Shown here piece after piece: positions 47,591 to 56,427 of a stretch of DNA of 64,000 bases. The stretch's first letter is position 1; each line of letters opens with the position of its first letter. Where the stretch lies: assembly GCA_008711135.1 (NCBI GenBank), contig VUAW01000008.1:62001-126000 (forward strand). The letters are read 5' to 3'. A program made the position numbers and the translations under genes. This stretch comes from Rhodobacteraceae bacterium LNNU 3342. Its GTDB lineage: Bacteria > Pseudomonadota > Alphaproteobacteria > Rhodobacterales > Rhodobacteraceae. Below the pieces are notes generated by a model, which was not told the DNA's origin, did not search any database, and worked only from the letters and a program-made list of their open reading frames with translations.

Positions 47591-49226
47591 GGCAAAGAGG
47601 TTCCGGATCCGGCTGTCGGACGATGCCGCGGGAACCGGAACCACCGGTGCCGCGCGAAAAGGCCCGGCGGATGACGCGGATTATTTCGAACCTGCGATCC
47701 AGAACGACGCCCTGCATGACGTCAAGCCCCGCAAGGCCGGGGCGAAGGCGCCGCCCGCCGCCAATTCCACGGATGCCGAGCTTGCCGCCATCGCGGCCGA
47801 AGGGCTGACGGGGCGGCAGCTGCGCATGGCGCGCCGCCTGGCCATGAAGCACGGGCTGGAGCCCGCTTCCGACCACGACGCGGTTCGCCTGCTGCGCGCC
47901 CGGGGCATCGACCCGTTCAGCCGTGCCAACATGCTGGAACTCGTGATCGGCAAGAACGACGGCGAAGAGCCCCCCCGCAAACCTGTGGGAACCGAACTCG
48001 CGCGGATCGACCAGGACAAGCTGCCGTCCAAGATCCGCAGGGCGCCGCCGCCCCCCTCGCCCGAGGTCTTTGCCGAGGAAGAACGCGCCAAGCAGATCCT
48101 CGCCATCCAGCGCGACATCGCGCGGCGGCGGCAACGGCGGCTGATGCTGTTGTGCGCGCACCTGTTCTTCTTCGTGCTGATCCCCACGATGATTGCTGGG
48201 TACTACTATTACCGGATGGCGACGCCGCTTTATGCCACCAATTCGGAAATGGTGATCCAGCAGGCAGAGGGGCAGCAGTCCGCACTCGGTGGCCTGTTCT
48301 CCGGCACCGGGCTAGCGACGTCGCAGGATTCAATCACCGTCCAAAGCTACCTGCAATCGCGTGAGGCATTCCAGAGGCTTGACCAGGATCTGAATTTCAC
48401 GGCCCATTTCAGCGACGAGAGCATCGATCCGATCCATCGCCTGCCGGCCGATGCGACGAACGAGGCCGCTTACCGACTTTACAAGCGGATGGTCAAGATC
48501 GGCTATGACCCGACCGAGGGCATCATCAAGATGGAGGTCATCGCCCCTGATCCGCAGCTTGCGCGGGACTTCAGCATCGCCCTCATCGGCTATGCCGAGG
48601 AACAGGTGGACCAGTTGACCCAGCGCTTGCGGGAAGATCAGATGAGCGGGGCGCTCAGCAGCTATCAGGACGCCGAGGCCAAGATGATCGAGGCCCAGCG
48701 CCGGGTGGTGGACCTTCAGGAAAGCTACAACGTCCTGTCGAGCGATATCGAGGTCAACCTGCTGACCAGCCGCATCTCGCAACTTGAAGGGCAGTTGACC
48801 CAGGAACGGCTGAACCTTCAGGAACTGCTGGCGAACACGACCCCCAACCGGGCGCGGGTCGACCCGCTGGAACGGAGGATCGAAACGCTGGAGACCGAGA
48901 TTGCCGGCCTGCGGTCGCGTCTGACCCAGGACAGCGGCGGCGAGACATCGCTTGCCCGCATCCGGAGCGAAATGCTGCTGGCCGAATCTGACGTGCAGAC
49001 CCGGCAGATGATGCTGTCGCAGTCGCTGCAGCAGCTTGAGGCCGCGCGGATCGAGGCGAACAAGCAGGTCCGCTACCTGTCGCTGGGGGTCCGCCCGATC
49101 GCGCCGGACGAGGCAAGCTACCCGCGCGCTTTTGAAAATACGGCGCTTGTTTTCCTCATCTTCGCGGGGCTTTACCTGATGCTGTCGATGACGGCCTCTA
49201 TCCTGCGGGAACAGGTTTCGGGATGA
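47574..49226 (+). CDS. KpsE/Wzc-like capsule export inner membrane protein
   Basis: 550 residues. A long cytoplasmic N-terminus (about 1-185) has basic and proline-rich stretches. The first membrane helix lies at about 200-220 (LCAHLFFFVLIPTMIAGYYY) and the last near the C-terminus (LVFLIFAGLYLMLSMTAS). Between them is a periplasmic part with coiled-coil-forming sequence (SRISQLEGQLTQERLNLQEL). This is the PCP/KpsE topology. The extended N-terminus is longer than in enteric KpsE. It overlaps the ATPase gene by 17 bases and kdsA by ATGA. Confidence 0.88.
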   Translation: MTIRPKAKRFRIRLSDDAAGTGTTGAARKGPADDADYFEPAIQNDALHDVKPRKAGAKAPPAANSTDAELAAIAAEGLTGRQLRMARRLAMKHGLEPASDHDAVRLLRARGIDPFSRANMLELVIGKNDGEEPPRKPVGTELARIDQDKLPSKIRRAPPPPSPEVFAEEERAKQILAIQRDIARRRQRRLMLLCAHLFFFVLIPTMIAGYYYYRMATPLYATNSEMVIQQAEGQQSALGGLFSGTGLATSQDSITVQSYLQSREAFQRLDQDLNFTAHFSDESIDPIHRLPADATNEAAYRLYKRMVKIGYDPTEGIIKMEVIAPDPQLARDFSIALIGYAEEQVDQLTQRLREDQMSGALSSYQDAEAKMIEAQRRVVDLQESYNVLSSDIEVNLLTSRISQLEGQLTQERLNLQELLANTTPNRARVDPLERRIETLETEIAGLRSRLTQDSGGETSLARIRSEMLLAESDVQTRQMMLSQSLQQLEAARIEANKQVRYLSLGVRPIAPDEASYPRAFENTALVFLIFAGLYLMLSMTASILREQVSG

Positions 49227-50068
49227 CGCATGAAATGAAGCGGGTCGCCATCGGCCCTGTGACGGCAGCGAATGATCTGCCGATGGTGGTCATCGCCGGC
49301 CCGTGCCAGTTGGAAGGCGCGGATCATGCGCAGATGATCGCAGGCCGGATGGCAGAAATCTGCGCCGGGCTTGGCGTGGGCTATGTCTTCAAGGCGAGCT
49401 ATGACAAGGCCAACCGCACCTCGCTTTCAGGCAAGCGCGGGCTAGGCATGGATCGGGGGCTGGAGATTCTGGCCGGGGTCCGCAAGACGATCGGCTGCCC
49501 TGTCCTGACCGATGTGCATGAACCGGCCCACTGCGCCCCCGCGGCCGAGGCCGTGGACGTGCTGCAGATCCCGGCTTTCCTGTGCCGGCAGACGGACCTG
49601 CTGCTGGCAGCCGGGGCGACGGGCGCGGTTGTCAACGTGAAGAAGGGGCAGTTCCTTGCCCCTTGGGACATGCCCAATGTCGCGGACAAGATCGCCTCGA
49701 CCGGGAATGACCGAATTCTGCTGACGGAGCGTGGAAGTTCCTTTGGGTACAACACGCTGGTGACCGACATGCGCGGCCTGCCGCAAATGGCCCGCACCGG
49801 CTGGCCGGTGATCATGGACGCAACCCATGCCGTGCAGCAGCCAGGCGGCCTGGGTGGGGCATCCGGCGGGCAGCGGGAATTCGCGCCGGTTCTGGCGCGT
49901 GCCGCCGTGAGCCTTGGCATCGCCGGTGTGTTCATAGAGACGCATGAGGCGCCCGAGAACGCGCCGTCGGATGGGCCGAACATGATTGCCCTTGATGACA
50001 TGCGTCAGGTTATTGAAACACTTGTGGCGTTTGATGCGCTGGCCAAGGCGCATCCGATTTATCTGTAA
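49223..50068 (+). CDS. kdsA: 3-deoxy-8-phosphooctulonate synthase (Kdo-8-P synthase)
   Basis: 281-residue aldolase joining PEP and arabinose-5-phosphate to make Kdo-8-P, the precursor of Kdo for lipid A and for capsule linkers. Typical segments are MVVIAGPCQLEG, FKASYDKANRTS, GCPVLTDVHEP, VNVKKGQFLAPWDM, and MDATHAVQQPG. Its ATG overlaps the KpsE-like stop, tying Kdo supply to polysaccharide export. AATGATCTGC-type promoter sequence is not seen between them, so co-transcription is likely. Confidence 0.96.
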   Translation: MTHEMKRVAIGPVTAANDLPMVVIAGPCQLEGADHAQMIAGRMAEICAGLGVGYVFKASYDKANRTSLSGKRGLGMDRGLEILAGVRKTIGCPVLTDVHEPAHCAPAAEAVDVLQIPAFLCRQTDLLLAAGATGAVVNVKKGQFLAPWDMPNVADKIASTGNDRILLTERGSSFGYNTLVTDMRGLPQMARTGWPVIMDATHAVQQPGGLGGASGGQREFAPVLARAAVSLGIAGVFIETHEAPENAPSDGPNMIALDDMRQVIETLVAFDALAKAHPIYL

Positions 50069-50092
50069 AAGTTCCCAAGCCAAGAGTTGACC

Positions 50093-51586
50093 ATGAAACC
50101 CATTCCGAACGTCACGCCGAACACCTGGAGCTTTCTGCGTGACGCGATGATTACGCCCACCGGCTTTCGCGAATATGACGCGCGCTGGAAGTATCCGCAG
50201 GAAATCAACCTTCCCGGCATGACCGCGCTGGGGCTTGGCCTTGGCACCCAGATGCACAAGCGCGGGCTGGAGCCGGTGATCGCCGTCGGCAACGACTATC
50301 GGGACTATTCGCTGGCCATCAAGAATGCGCTGGTGCTGGGCCTGATGCAGGCGGGCATCCACGTCAAGGACATCGGTCCGGCCCTGTCGCCTATGGCCTA
50401 TTTCGCACAGTTCCATCTGGACGTGCCCGCGGTGGCAATGGTGACAGCCAGCCACAACCCGAACGGCTGGACGGGCGTCAAGATGGGCTTTGACCGCCCG
50501 CTGACCCACGGTCCGGAAGAAATGGCCGAACTGCGCGATATCGTGCTGGGTGGTCTGGGCGAAGCCCGCGAAGGCGGCCGCTATGAATTCGTGGATGGCG
50601 TCAAGGAAGCTTACCTCGACGATCTGGTTGGCGATTTCAAACTGTCCCGCCCGCTCAAGATCGTCTGCGCGACGGGCAACGGCACCGCATCGGCCTTTGC
50701 GCCGGAACTGCTGCGCCGCATCGGGGCCGAGGTCGTGCCGCTTCACAACGAACTCGACTACACCTTCCCGAACTACAACCCGAATCCTGAAGCGCTGGAA
50801 ATGTTGCACGACATGGCCGACGCGGTCAAAGCTTCGGGCGCGGACATGGCGCTGGGTTTTGACGGCGACGGCGACCGCTGCGGCGTCGTGGATGACGAGG
50901 GCGAGGAGATCTTTGCCGACAAGGTGGGCGTCATCATGGCGCGCGACCTGATCAAGATCTATCCGGGATCGACCTTCGTGGCCGACGTGAAATCGACGGG
51001 CCTGTTCGCATCGGATCCGGTGCTGAAGGAACATGGGGCCAAGGCAGACTACTGGAAGACTGGCCACAGCCACATGAAGCGCCGTGTGCGCGAAATCGGG
51101 GCGCTGGCGGGATTCGAGAAGTCGGGCCACTACTTCCTGGCCGGCCCGATCGGTCGCGGGTTCGACTGCGGGATGCGCGTCGCGGTGGAACTCTGCAAGC
51201 TGATGGACCGCAACCCGGACAAGAAGTTTTCCGACCTGCGCAAGGACCTGCCGGTCACCTATTCCTCGCCCACCATGTCGCCCTATTGCGCCGACGGTGA
51301 AAAGTACCAAGTGCTGGAGCGGCTCGTTGAAAAGCTCGTCGCGCGTGCGGATGAGGGCGGCACCCTTGGCGGCCGCAAGATCCAGACGGTGGTGACCGTG
51401 AACGGCGCCCGGGTGATCCTTGATAACGGCGGCTGGGGCCTGGTGCGGGCTTCGTCGAACACGCCGAACCTTGTCGTCGTCTGCGAAAGCCCTGAGAGCC
51501 AGGAGGAACTGCGCGCGATCTTCGAAGACATCGACTCGGTGATCCGAACAGAACCTTCGGTCGGCGACTACGACCAGACGCTTTGA
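50093..51586 (+). CDS. Phosphomannomutase/phosphoglucomutase
   Basis: 497-residue alpha-D-phosphohexomutase that interconverts hexose 1- and 6-phosphates for surface sugars. The phosphoserine is S120 in MVTASHNPNGW, the Mg site is GFDGDGDRCGVV, and the sugar-binding loop is FEKSGHYFLA, where many relatives have GEMSGH. The C-terminal phosphate-binding region is GWGLVRASSNTPNLVV. The ATG at 50093 has AAGAG upstream; a TTG two codons earlier is also in frame. It lies 24 bases after kdsA. Confidence 0.94.
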   Translation: MKPIPNVTPNTWSFLRDAMITPTGFREYDARWKYPQEINLPGMTALGLGLGTQMHKRGLEPVIAVGNDYRDYSLAIKNALVLGLMQAGIHVKDIGPALSPMAYFAQFHLDVPAVAMVTASHNPNGWTGVKMGFDRPLTHGPEEMAELRDIVLGGLGEAREGGRYEFVDGVKEAYLDDLVGDFKLSRPLKIVCATGNGTASAFAPELLRRIGAEVVPLHNELDYTFPNYNPNPEALEMLHDMADAVKASGADMALGFDGDGDRCGVVDDEGEEIFADKVGVIMARDLIKIYPGSTFVADVKSTGLFASDPVLKEHGAKADYWKTGHSHMKRRVREIGALAGFEKSGHYFLAGPIGRGFDCGMRVAVELCKLMDRNPDKKFSDLRKDLPVTYSSPTMSPYCADGEKYQVLERLVEKLVARADEGGTLGGRKIQTVVTVNGARVILDNGGWGLVRASSNTPNLVVVCESPESQEELRAIFEDIDSVIRTEPSVGDYDQTL

Positions 51587-51593
51587 TACGCGC

Positions 51594-51619
51594 CGGGGCA
51601 GGTCATACCGCCTGCCCCG
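51594..51619. terminator. Bidirectional hairpin after the phosphohexomutase
   Basis: CGGGGCAGG (51594-51602) pairs exactly with CCTGCCCCG (51611-51619) over an 8-base loop. It sits 7 bases after the phosphohexomutase stop and covers the last codons of the convergent FAD gene. Confidence 0.65.
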
Positions 51620-52778
51620 CTGCCCATCCCGATGACCAGGCCCACTGGAAGTTGTAGCCGCCCAGCCAGCCGGTCACGTCCACGACCTCGCCGATGAAGT
51701 AAAGGCCGGGCACCTGCCGCGCCTCCATCGTGCGCGCGTCTAAGTCCCGCGTATCGACCCCGCCCAGCGTCACCTCAGCGGTGCGATAGCCTTCTGATCC
51801 GACGGGTTTGACCTCCCACGCCGTGACGGCATCCGTCAGACGCGCAAGTGCAGTCTTTGGTTGGTCTGCAAGGTTACCTTTCAGCGCGACACGATCCGCC
51901 ACCACCTGCGCAAGCCGTTCCGGCAGGATTCGCGCGAGCGCGTTCTTGACCGACATCCGCCCTTGCGCAGCCTTCAGCGCCGCCAGCTCTGCCCCGACGT
52001 CCGTCCCCGCTGCCAGGTTCACTCGCAGCGCCGCCCCCTCGCGCCAGTAGGACGAGATCTGGAGAATCGACGGCCCCGAAAGCCCACGGTGGGTGAACAG
52101 CAGCCCCTCATCGAAACGAGCGCCGTTGCAGCCGACCTCTGCCCGGACGGAGATTCCCGCAAGCGGGCGAAGCGGCTCCAGTTCTTGCGGGGCAAAGGTC
52201 AGCGGCACAAGCGCGGGCCGCGTCTCGACCAGCCGGAGCCCGAACTGCGAAGCAAGCTGATAGCCGAATCCGGTCGCCCCCATCTTGGGGATCGACTTGC
52301 CCCCGGTGGCAATGACAAGGCTTTCCGCCTGAAGCGGTCCCGCATCGGTTTCAACGATGAATGCCCCCTCATGGCGGATGCCGGTGATGCGGCTACCCAG
52401 ACGCAGGACGGCCCCGGCGGCGGCCATGTCGCGCACCAGCATATCCACGATCTCCCGCGCGGAGCCGTCGCAGAAAAGCTGCCCCAGCGTCTTTTCATGC
52501 CAAGCGATTCCCGCCGCGTTCATCCGCGCGATGAAGTCGTGCTGGGTATAGCGGCGCAGGGCCGAAAGCGCGAAGCGCGGGTTCTGCGAAAGAAAGCGTT
52601 CAGGGGCGATGTGAAGATTGGTGAAGTTGCACCGCCCCCCGCCCGAAATACGAATCTTTTCCCCCGGCGCCTTGGCATGGTCGAGCACAAGGACCCGCCG
52701 CCCCCGGCGCCCGGCCTCGATCGCACAGAACATGCCGGCGGCACCGGCGCCAAGGATGATGACATCATGTTTTTCCAT
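51603..52778 (-). CDS. NAD(P)/FAD-dependent oxidoreductase, HI0933/BaiN-like
   Basis: 391 residues. The N-terminal Rossmann motif is VIILGAGAAGMFCAIEAGRRG, followed by the family-defining GEKIRISGGGRCNFTN. The later FAD contact is VDVTGWLGGYNFQWAWSSG, and LVIATGGKSIPKMGATG lies mid-protein. Members of this flavoprotein family are widespread and poorly defined in substrate. The start at 52778 has GGAGG immediately upstream. It ends convergently with the phosphohexomutase. Confidence 0.92.
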   Translation of the reverse strand: MEKHDVIILGAGAAGMFCAIEAGRRGRRVLVLDHAKAPGEKIRISGGGRCNFTNLHIAPERFLSQNPRFALSALRRYTQHDFIARMNAAGIAWHEKTLGQLFCDGSAREIVDMLVRDMAAAGAVLRLGSRITGIRHEGAFIVETDAGPLQAESLVIATGGKSIPKMGATGFGYQLASQFGLRLVETRPALVPLTFAPQELEPLRPLAGISVRAEVGCNGARFDEGLLFTHRGLSGPSILQISSYWREGAALRVNLAAGTDVGAELAALKAAQGRMSVKNALARILPERLAQVVADRVALKGNLADQPKTALARLTDAVTAWEVKPVGSEGYRTAEVTLGGVDTRDLDARTMEARQVPGLYFIGEVVDVTGWLGGYNFQWAWSSGWAAGQAV

Positions 52779-52878
52779 GCCTCCGCTTAACCACAGCCGT
52801 CGCCGGGGTAAATCTCACTTTAATGCGTTTTTGGGGTTGCAGCCCCCCGCGCCCTTGGCTAAATACCGCCCCACAAGT

Positions 52879-52953
52879 TGGGGCGTGGCCAAGTGGTAAG
52901 GCATCGGTTTTTGGTACCGTGTACCGTAGGTTCGAATCCTACCGCCCCAGCCA
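52879..52953 (+). tRNA. tRNA-Gln (anticodon UUG), CCA encoded
   Basis: A 75-base cloverleaf can be drawn by hand. The acceptor TGGGGCG pairs with CGCCCCA, the D stem is GCC/GGC, the anticodon loop is TTTTGGT with anticodon TTG, and the T arm is GTAGG TTCGAAT CCTAC; the discriminator G is followed by encoded CCA. The anticodon stem TCGGT/ACCGT has a U-U mismatch at the outermost pair (27-43). The gene is followed 67 bases later by an integrase gene, so it is a likely attachment site. Confidence 0.95.
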
Positions 52954-53019
52954 TGATTTTCAGATCAGACGCAAAACCTCAGAAAAAATAGGGTCGAGAA
53001 CGCTCGGCCTGGAAACGCC

Positions 53020-53059
53020 GTGTCACAGGCCCTCTCGGGTGTGACACAAACCGTGACAC
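53020..53059. repeat. Three copies of GTGACAC/GTGTCAC at the integrase start
   Basis: GTGTCAC at 53020-53026 is the reverse complement of GTGACAC at 53041-53047 and 53053-53059. The copies lie between the tRNA end and the conserved part of the integrase, where arm-type recombinase sites or an autoregulatory operator would be expected. They also fall in the first codons of the proposed N-terminal reading frame, coding the repeated V-T-Q. Confidence 0.45.
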
Positions 53060-53182
53060 AGACGGATGCCCGGGCACCCAGGGCCGCCCCGCCGATGCGG
53101 CGGCGCCACCGGCCCGCGGATCCGTACCTTCAGCGCCGCGGCCGCATCTACTACTTTCGGAAACGTTTACCCGACGTCATCC

Positions 53183-53189
53183 AAAAAAA
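53183..53189 (+). other. A7 tract, probable frameshift point in the integrase
   Basis: In the upstream frame the codons are CAA AAA AAT, so the seven bases A AAA AAT ending at 53190 match the X-XXY-YYZ form of a -1 slippery site. Slipping back one base joins RKRLPDVIQKK to CGRSFLCFSLRTALLPEA, restoring an integrase-like sequence. A run of eight A in the ancestor would read the same way without slippage. Confidence 0.55.
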
Positions 53190-53243
53190 TGCGGCCGATC
53201 ATTTCTCTGTTTCTCGCTTCGAACCGCTCTACTGCCCGAGGCG

Positions 53244-55241
53244 ATGAGCCGTGGGGCTCGTCTTCTCGCAGTCCAGAAAGGCGAAGAGACAAGAATGATG
53301 AACGAGCTGAACAACCCGTCGCTGACCGCAGAAAAGATCAGCGCGATCCTGAGCGAGGCGCTCCGCGGCGAACTCGCGCGCATCCTGCTCGAACAGGACC
53401 AGGGAGCGATTCTCTCCGATGCGGAGATCGATGAACGAATCGCGGACCTCGAGCGGCAGAGCAGCGCCTTGAAGCGCCGCGCTCGTCATCAAGATTTTTC
53501 CGGGGTTGAGACACCGGTGCTCGCCGCCGCCCGCGCCATCAACCTCATGCTTGCTGCGCCGCTGCCGGCTGATCTTGGCCGTCGCGCTACCGACCTCATG
53601 CGCGAGATCCATGAACTTGAGGCGGAAGTTCTCGACGGTGGCGACGTGCGTTCGAACGCCACCGCCCTCGTCGAGCGCCACTCCTCGGCCACGGTGGACG
53701 ATTTCGTCCGCGCGCCCGTGCTTCTCTCAGCCGCTTGGGCGCGGACGCTCGAAATGTATCCCACCAAGGCGATGAAGGGAAACATTGACGCGATTGCGCA
53801 ACTCGCCTTGGCTTATTTCGGCGATATCCCGGTGTCGGCGATCTCGAGCCAGGACCAGGAGCGGTTCTTCCTCTGGATGGCCCGGCTTCCGAAGCTGCAC
53901 GGCAAGAAGCATGGCAAGAACCGCTTCACCGAGAAGGCGCGACGGGAAGGCCGGCTCACGACGGAGCCACCCCGGCTCACGAAGCATGACGAGATCGCCT
54001 TGGCGGATCTCGATGATGAAGCGGTCATGCAGGATATCCGCTCCCGGAACGACATCTCCGACGTGGAGAAACGGGCGCTCCTGTCCGAGCGGCTTACCCC
54101 GCGGCTCTCGCTCAAGACCATCAAGCGCAACCGGGACGGTCTCAACCGCCTGCTCAAGGCCGCGGTGGATCTCGGATGCAGGACCGCTCCAGTGGCGATT
54201 TCCTACAAGGTGATCGAGCGCGCCTTGGCCGGCGCTGCACCGGATGATCCCCTTTGCTTTCGCGTCACCCAGCCGAAAATTCGCATGCCTTGGACGGAAG
54301 AGCGACTGGCGAGCTTCCTCACCTGCCCCATCTACACAGGGTGCTTTTCGGCGCATCGGCGCTGGCGGCAGGGCAATGTCATCATCCGCGACTCGCTCTA
54401 CTGGGTCCCCCTGATCGTGCTTACCCTTGGCAGCCGGATCGAGGAGATCTTGCTCCTGAAGCGGAAGAACATGCTCTTCCGGAACGGCATCCACTGCCTC
54501 GCGATCGGCCTGGACCCGGACCAGCGCGGCAAGACCCAAGACGCGCAGCGTGTTGTTCCGATTCCGCAACTTCTGCTAAACCTCGGGTTCGTGGAGTGGG
54601 TCAGCGAGCTCGATGACAGCCACGGTCCGCTGCTGTTTCCCGACGCCGCCGAACGCTCCGAGAGCGACGACCTGACCGGTCCGTTCAGCAAGGCATTTAA
54701 CCGCATCCTCGACAGGCTCGGTCTTGGGGACTTCGATGAGGACTTCTATGCCTTGCGGAAGACCCTCAGTTCCATGTTGCATGCGGCGGACGTTCCCGAG
54801 GGGCAGCGCCAGGCGATCGCCGGTCACAAGCGTGGTACCATGCTCAATCGGCACTACACGGCGCACAACACCCGACACCTGAAGACGGCAGTGGACCGGG
54901 CAGATTTCGGTATCGAGATCGGGGATAGCCCGTTCGGCTTTCCCGTCATTACAGCCTGCGGCCTGGCCAGGCAGGATGGCCTGGCGATCGACGTCACGCT
55001 CGACCAGCTGGGGGAAGCGGAGTACATCCGGGTTACCACGCCGGGCTCTCAGGACGAGCTGTTCCAGTTCCACCGCATTGATCCTGAAAGCGGAGAGCGG
55101 CTGCCCCGCAACGCGGTTCGGGAAGCCGCGCGTGCATTCCGCAAACTGATCGGAAACCGGCCCATGCGCCTGCCGCGCAATCCGATGAAGCGCTCCGCAA
55201 TCGAGCACTTCCACGCGTTGCTCGAGAGGCGGCAAGTCTAA
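53244..55241 (+). CDS. Tyrosine recombinase (site-specific integrase), main part
   Basis: 665 residues from the first in-frame ATG; the true protein probably begins upstream through the frame change at 53183-53189. The core-binding region is at about 150-330. In the catalytic domain the first arginine is R398 (LTLGSRIEEILLLK), the second arginine R505 lies in FYALRKTLSS where HxxR is usual (Y replaces H), the third-box histidine is H528 (AIAGHKRG) and the nucleophile Y538 (NRHYTA). Large size and a C-terminal extension of about 120 residues fit DUF6538-type island integrases. It lies 290 bases after tRNA-Gln. Confidence 0.85.
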   Translation: MSRGARLLAVQKGEETRMMNELNNPSLTAEKISAILSEALRGELARILLEQDQGAILSDAEIDERIADLERQSSALKRRARHQDFSGVETPVLAAARAINLMLAAPLPADLGRRATDLMREIHELEAEVLDGGDVRSNATALVERHSSATVDDFVRAPVLLSAAWARTLEMYPTKAMKGNIDAIAQLALAYFGDIPVSAISSQDQERFFLWMARLPKLHGKKHGKNRFTEKARREGRLTTEPPRLTKHDEIALADLDDEAVMQDIRSRNDISDVEKRALLSERLTPRLSLKTIKRNRDGLNRLLKAAVDLGCRTAPVAISYKVIERALAGAAPDDPLCFRVTQPKIRMPWTEERLASFLTCPIYTGCFSAHRRWRQGNVIIRDSLYWVPLIVLTLGSRIEEILLLKRKNMLFRNGIHCLAIGLDPDQRGKTQDAQRVVPIPQLLLNLGFVEWVSELDDSHGPLLFPDAAERSESDDLTGPFSKAFNRILDRLGLGDFDEDFYALRKTLSSMLHAADVPEGQRQAIAGHKRGTMLNRHYTAHNTRHLKTAVDRADFGIEIGDSPFGFPVITACGLARQDGLAIDVTLDQLGEAEYIRVTTPGSQDELFQFHRIDPESGERLPRNAVREAARAFRKLIGNRPMRLPRNPMKRSAIEHFHALLERRQV

Positions 55242-55430
55242 GAACTATCTTTGAGCCTCTGGAGGGCGACTCAGCCACTTGTTGATAGAACTGCGCAAGA
55301 GCCCGCCGTCCCTCAAGGTCCGGCCTACGGCTCCCGAATCCTCGCCACGAAGTCGGCGTTGACGCTTGGTGTGCTTCGTCTGGCAGACCCACCGTATCCA
55401 GCCGGGGCCGGAGGCTTTTAAGCGAGAAGG

Positions 55431-56207
55431 TTGTCTCGATCACGTCAAAGCCTTCATCTCCAGGAGGCGGCCAAGGCGATCAGCACCTCGATCCGCGTCT
55501 ATCCTGCCGCCGCCACGGACAAAGTCGCGGCATGGGCCGAAACTGCCATGGCCAAGGCGCCCGCCTGCGTCGAGTTCACGGCGAAAGTGACTCCCACGCC
55601 GTCGGGAACCGTGATCGCCGCGGTCACGACTGTGTTCGCGCGGACAGATGCCGAAGCCTGCGCCATTCACGCAGCCATCGGGGAAGGTGCCCCCGAGGCG
55701 CTTCAGGTGATCGGGCCGATGCCGACCCCGTTCAGCGCGCTTTACGAGGCAACCGAACCCTCGATGCCCAAAGGGCGGCGCTATGCGGTCGACACTCTCT
55801 GGTCCGACGCCCGGTATGGCGAGATCCTCGGGCGGATCGTGCGGGACATGGCGCGCGCGCCGTCGGAGGCGAGCGTGGCGCTCGTCGTCCTGCGTCCGAA
55901 TGCCGTCGAAACCCCGGTGGACGCGGCCTTCTCCTGTCACGGGCGCATCTTCGGCGCTCTCTACGCAATATGGGAGGGCGACGAGGACGACGCGGCCAAT
56001 ACAAGCTGGCTGCGCGCGGCCATCGACGCCGTCGCAGCCGTCTGCACCGGTGCCTATGTGGGCGAGGCCGATCTGGAGCGGCCCGACCGGACGCTCCCGA
56101 CGCTGAGTTCGGAAGTGCAGGCACGGCTCGCAGATCTACGCGCCGCATACGACCCCAAGGGCCTCTTCATTCGGCGCTCCGAGTTCCGAAGCATCGCTGC
56201 GGAATGA
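55431..56207 (+). pseudogene. 5'-truncated FAD-linked oxidase (C-terminal half)
   Basis: 258 codons from a TTG, lacking the N-terminal FAD-binding half. The sequence resembles the substrate domain of berberine-bridge/6-hydroxynicotine oxidase-like flavoproteins, with VIGPMPTPFSALYEATEP in the middle and RLADLRAAYDPKGLFIRR at the end, the typical BBE C-terminus. No FAD-binding motif (P-loop with histidine/cysteine) is found upstream; 55242-55430 contains only noncoding-looking sequence after the integrase stop. It looks like a gene cut at the element boundary and is probably not functional. Confidence 0.65.
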
Positions 56208-56286
56208 GCCGCCCGCGAGTCCACTTCGCGGGCGTAGTGGAGCGCGCCATCCGATGCGGTGACGCAGGTTGACCTCCATACTGATG

Positions 56287-56325
56287 CGATACGGCTGGGC
56301 GATGCACCGTCGCCCAGCCGTATCG
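56287..56325. terminator. 16-bp perfect stem after the truncated oxidase
   Basis: CGATACGGCTGGGCGA (56287-56302) pairs exactly with TCGCCCAGCCGTATCG (56310-56325) over the 7-base loop TGCACCG. It is the longest perfect hairpin noticed in the window. It lies 80 bases after the oxidase fragment stop and 103 bases before the methyltransferase. No T run is present on either side. Confidence 0.5.
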
Positions 56326-56427
56326 GCAACCGCGATTCAGGCTACGGGCGCGACGCTACTGCCGCCGCATAATAAGTCCTCCAAGCTGCCGCATGTGCTA
56401 ATCTGACATGGAAAGGGAGCACACATC

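Larger units (their letters stand above)
53020..53247 (+). pseudogene. N-terminal part of the tyrosine integrase, out of frame with the rest
   Basis: 75 codons from a GTG. The segment DPYLQRRGRIYYFRKRLPD is the N-terminal DUF6538-type region of phage and island integrases. After VIQKN the frame gives unrelated residues and stops at 53247. The expected continuation (SFLCFSLRTALLPEAMSRGA) is found in the -1 frame. The switch coincides with a run of seven A at 53183-53189. It is either a lost base in the run or a programmed -1 frameshift; an alternative start for the conserved part is the ATG at 53095. Confidence 0.75.

Noticed and set aside
49442-51310. 622-codon open frame on the minus strand
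   Set aside because: Antisense to kdsA and the phosphohexomutase, both with clear catalytic motifs.
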